From NCBI GenBank assembly GCA_903840235.1, contig CAIMFE010000053.1:1-7993 (forward strand): a stretch of DNA of 7,993 nt, written 5' to 3'. The position numbers were made by a program, and so were the translations under genes. Numbering within the stretch: position 1 is the stretch's first letter; the number at the start of each line of letters is the position of its first letter. The stretch comes from an uncultured Opitutia bacterium. GTDB taxonomy: Bacteria > Verrucomicrobiota > Verrucomicrobiia > Opitutales > UBA953. The notes under the pieces were generated by a model, which was not told where the DNA came from, did no database searches, and saw only the letters and a program-made list of their open reading frames with translations. Of this stretch, positions 6,026 through 7,993 are shown in pieces.

Positions 6026-6042
6026 TAGTTTAGGTCAAACTA
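6026..6042. promoter_or_regulatory. Inverted repeat between divergent mrp and tolB (possible operator)
   Basis: TAGTTT (6026-6031) and AAACTA (6037-6042) are perfect inverted arms around AGGTC. They lie near the middle of the 59-base region between the two divergent start codons, where an operator or overlapping promoters would be expected. On the minus strand TTGACC (6034-6039) within it resembles a -35 box, but I see no convincing -10. Arms of six bases can arise by chance. Confidence 0.25.
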
Positions 6043-6062
6043 CGAAAACTTAAATTTCATCC

Positions 6063-7259
6063 ATGAAGTCAATAAACGTCATTTTCATCTTTGTGGCAGT
6101 CCTGCTGAGCACAGGAACGCGGGCCGAAGAGCGTGTGGTGATTAACGACAACATCGAAGCGACCGTGCAGTCGGGCGTAATTCCGATTTCAATTAATTGC
6201 GATGATGCAAAATTGGGTGCGATGGTGCGAGCTGCTCTGAATGCTCACGGTGCATTTAGTGTGCGTAATGGTTCATCGGTAAAATTAAATATTGGTCGGA
6301 CCGCACTCACGGCGGCGGTGGCTTGTGATAATCCACGATTTAATTTTCAAGAGACCATCGAAGCACGCGATGAAGATGATTTAGCACTGAAGGTCGCGGA
6401 TGCTGCGATTGTGGGTCTGGGTCGCGTTTGGCAACTCAAGCCGATGTTTGCTGGAACCAAAATAGCTTTCGTTTCTACTTTTTCAGGTCACTCCGAAATT
6501 TATACGACGAATTTAATTTATTCACGCATTCGTCGGATTACTGATTTCAAAAATACTTCCATTTCACCGCGCTGGGCTGCTGACGCAGGAAAAATTTACT
6601 TCGTTTCCTCCATGCGCACGGGCTTCCCAGAAATTTTTACCACGAAGGGAACGGGCGATTTGCAAAAAGTAATTACGGATGTTCGTGGAGCGCTGGGCGG
6701 AGCAAGTTGCGGACCTGACGGACGCATTGCTTTTGCCTCATCTAATAAGGGTTCTATGGATATTTACATCGCGGGAGGCGCTGGCGAAGGTCCCCGTCGA
6801 GTGATTGCCACAGCCGATGTTGATGCGGATCCCTCGTGGTCCCCTGATGGTTCTAAAATTGTCCTCACGAGCGGTCCCTTGGGTCGCCCTGGTATTTACG
6901 TCTCTTCGGCCTCGGGCGGTTCCCTGTTACGATTATCAACGGGCTACAGCTACTGCACAGAGCCTCGCTGGAATCCTAAAGACAGTGCGCAAATCGTTTT
7001 CACTTTTCAGTCGGGTCGACTCGGCCTCGCGGTGGCTGATATCTCCAAGGGCGAAATCGTCGCAGTACCCACGACCTCACCTTTGAATTTATCTCACGCT
7101 TCATGGTGTGCGGATGGACGTCACGTAGTCGCTACCCAAGCAACGAAGACCACATCATTTTTAGTGATCGTCGATACGAAGTCGGGAAAGACTACGCGAC
7201 TGACAGATGCTAAAATGGGCAACTGTTCCGAGCCCGATTGTTGGGTCAGTAAGAATTAA
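6063..7259 (+). CDS. tolB: TolB-like periplasmic beta-propeller protein
   Basis: A secreted 398-residue protein resembling TolB, the periplasmic part of the Tol-Pal system that helps keep the outer membrane attached during division. A signal peptide is clear: MKS, a hydrophobic core (INVIFIFVAVLL) and a cleavage site after TRA (19-21). A TolB-N-like alpha/beta domain covers about 35-120. The rest is a PD40/WD40-like propeller with repeats at about 133-148 (KIAFVSTFSGHSEIYT), 177-193 (KIYFVSSMRTGFPEIFT), 221-236 (RIAFASSNKGSMDIYI), 257-283 (PSWSPDGSKIV, GIYVSS), 301-327 and 347-372. Length is slightly below the E. coli protein (about 430). It contains seven cysteines, including two close together near the C terminus (C388, C393). 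No pal, tolQ, tolR or tolA is in the window, so a stand-alone TolB-like propeller is possible. The ATG at 6063 gives a good signal peptide; no Shine-Dalgarno sequence is present. Confidence 0.86.
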   Translation: MKSINVIFIFVAVLLSTGTRAEERVVINDNIEATVQSGVIPISINCDDAKLGAMVRAALNAHGAFSVRNGSSVKLNIGRTALTAAVACDNPRFNFQETIEARDEDDLALKVADAAIVGLGRVWQLKPMFAGTKIAFVSTFSGHSEIYTTNLIYSRIRRITDFKNTSISPRWAADAGKIYFVSSMRTGFPEIFTTKGTGDLQKVITDVRGALGGASCGPDGRIAFASSNKGSMDIYIAGGAGEGPRRVIATADVDADPSWSPDGSKIVLTSGPLGRPGIYVSSASGGSLLRLSTGYSYCTEPRWNPKDSAQIVFTFQSGRLGLAVADISKGEIVAVPTTSPLNLSHASWCADGRHVVATQATKTTSFLVIVDTKSGKTTRLTDAKMGNCSEPDCWVSKN

Positions 7260-7993
7260 TTTGAACGCTGGCGGAGTCGGTCAATCGCTACGGCAGTCAC
7301 GATGATCGCACCGGTAATGATGCGTGTCGTGCTTTCGCTGATTCCATTAAGCGTACAGCCCGTACGAATTACGGTGATAATGAGTGCACCGATGAGTGAG
7401 CCGAAAATTGAACCGATACCACCGTTGAGGCTGGCACCACCAATGACGACGGCCGCAATGATATCGAGCTCGTAGCCCGTTGCACCGGTGGGGTCACCTT
7501 GACCTTGGTAAGAGACGAGCATGAGTCCGGAGAGGGCAGCGAACGCTCCACCAATCATGTAGACAAAAAGTTTGGTACGATCGACAGCGACACCGCAAAG
7601 GCGTGCGGTATTTTCATTGGAACCCACGGCGAATACATGGCGTCCGAAGACCGTGAAACGTAAAACTCCTGTGGCGATGAGAGCTAAGACAATCATTAAC
7701 CAACCCCCTGGAGGGATGATTAAGAATTTCATATCATCGGGCAGGCTGTTGAGGCAGAATCTCAACCAGTTGGCGTCTTGGGCGTTAATCGGTTGTGAGT
7801 TGGCCAAGGCTAAGGCCAGTCCGCGAAGAATGAGCAACGTTCCGAGGGTAGTAATGAAAGGAATTAATTTGGCGCGAACGACGAGGAGTCCGATGAATAA
7901 GCCAATGAGCAGTCCGCTGATTAAAGTGACGCTCACTGTAACGAGAGGATTCGCTCCGGAGACTGCTAATTTAGCACCCACGACGGAGCAGAG
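7256..7993 (-). CDS. ABC sugar transporter permease, RbsC/AraH family (BPD_transp_2), partial
   Basis: Inner-membrane permease subunit of a carbohydrate-type ABC importer. The minus-strand frame is open to the right edge, so 245 residues are visible and the N terminus, including the first membrane segments, is missing. A GTG at 7981 is in frame but is not the real start, because the conserved region begins before it (LCSVVGAKLAVSG, typical of the family). Hydrophobic segments lie at visible residues of about 18-35, 43-60, 92-111, 133-154 and 170-215. Family motifs are KLIPFITTLGTLLILRGLAL and, in the loop to the last helices, VIGGASLNGGIGSIFGSLIG. The C terminus ends AIDRLRQRSN, as in RbsC. 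The ATPase and binding protein would be expected upstream, outside the window, so the substrate (ribose or another sugar, or autoinducer-2) is unknown. Its stop overlaps the convergent tolB stop. Confidence 0.93.
   Translation of the reverse strand, partial: LCSVVGAKLAVSGANPLVTVSVTLISGLLIGLFIGLLVVRAKLIPFITTLGTLLILRGLALALANSQPINAQDANWLRFCLNSLPDDMKFLIIPPGGWLMIVLALIATGVLRFTVFGRHVFAVGSNENTARLCGVAVDRTKLFVYMIGGAFAALSGLMLVSYQGQGDPTGATGYELDIIAAVVIGGASLNGGIGSIFGSLIGALIITVIRTGCTLNGISESTTRIITGAIIVTAVAIDRLRQRSN

Noticed and set aside
7979..7981. GTG at 7981 as the permease start
   Set aside because: The frame is open to the right edge and conserved RbsC-family sequence lies upstream of this codon, so the gene is truncated by the window.
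1..7993. CRISPR arrays, insertion sequences, tRNA or rRNA genes, replication origin
   Set aside because: No spaced direct repeats, transposase motifs, inverted terminal repeats, cloverleaf-type sequences or DnaA-box clusters were seen on either strand.

Overview
This window is a compact stretch of bacterial chromosome carrying mostly housekeeping genes: isoprenoid precursor synthesis, queuosine synthesis, chromosome dimer resolution, two small ribosomal proteins, a P-loop Fe-S carrier-type ATPase, a TolB-like periplasmic protein and a sugar-type ABC permease. The organism is a Gram-negative-type bacterium, because it has an RseP-family protease and a secreted TolB-like propeller. The mix of genes, the moderate base composition, the near absence of Shine-Dalgarno sequences and the 28-residue bS22/mS38-like protein suggest the Verrucomicrobia (perhaps Opitutae) or a neighbouring phylum. 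That placement is an inference from memory of family sequences, not a computed one.

Layout. Positions 1-1787 (minus) hold dxr followed after 9 bases by an rseP-type site-2 protease gene that runs off the left edge. A 122-base divergent intergenic region separates these from a plus-strand run: queF (1910-2323), a Xer tyrosine recombinase overlapping it by four bases (2320-3258), ispE five bases later (3264-4130), then two tiny ribosomal protein genes, a 28-aa bS22/mS38-like gene (4187-4273) and rpmG (4397-4567). A strong hairpin lies between the two ribosomal genes, and a bidirectional terminator (4588-4623) ends the run. On the minus strand, converging on that terminator, mrp (4915-6003) is followed by an unnamed 73-aa gene (4639-4860). 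tolB (6063-7259, plus) is divergent from mrp, and its stop codon overlaps that of a convergent RbsC-family permease (7256-7993, minus), which is cut off at the right edge.

How the genes fit together. dxr and ispE catalyse two steps of the same MEP (non-mevalonate) isoprenoid pathway and sit on opposite sides of one divergent promoter region, with queF and xer filling the space between. I see no mobile element, CRISPR array, tRNA or rRNA, and no clear novel defence or metabolic system. The points most worth a second look are the 28-aa ribosomal protein gene, which annotation pipelines easily miss, the Mrp protein without the usual C-terminal CxxC, the small protein gene linked to mrp, the queF/xer translational overlap and the Shine-Dalgarno-poor start sites.
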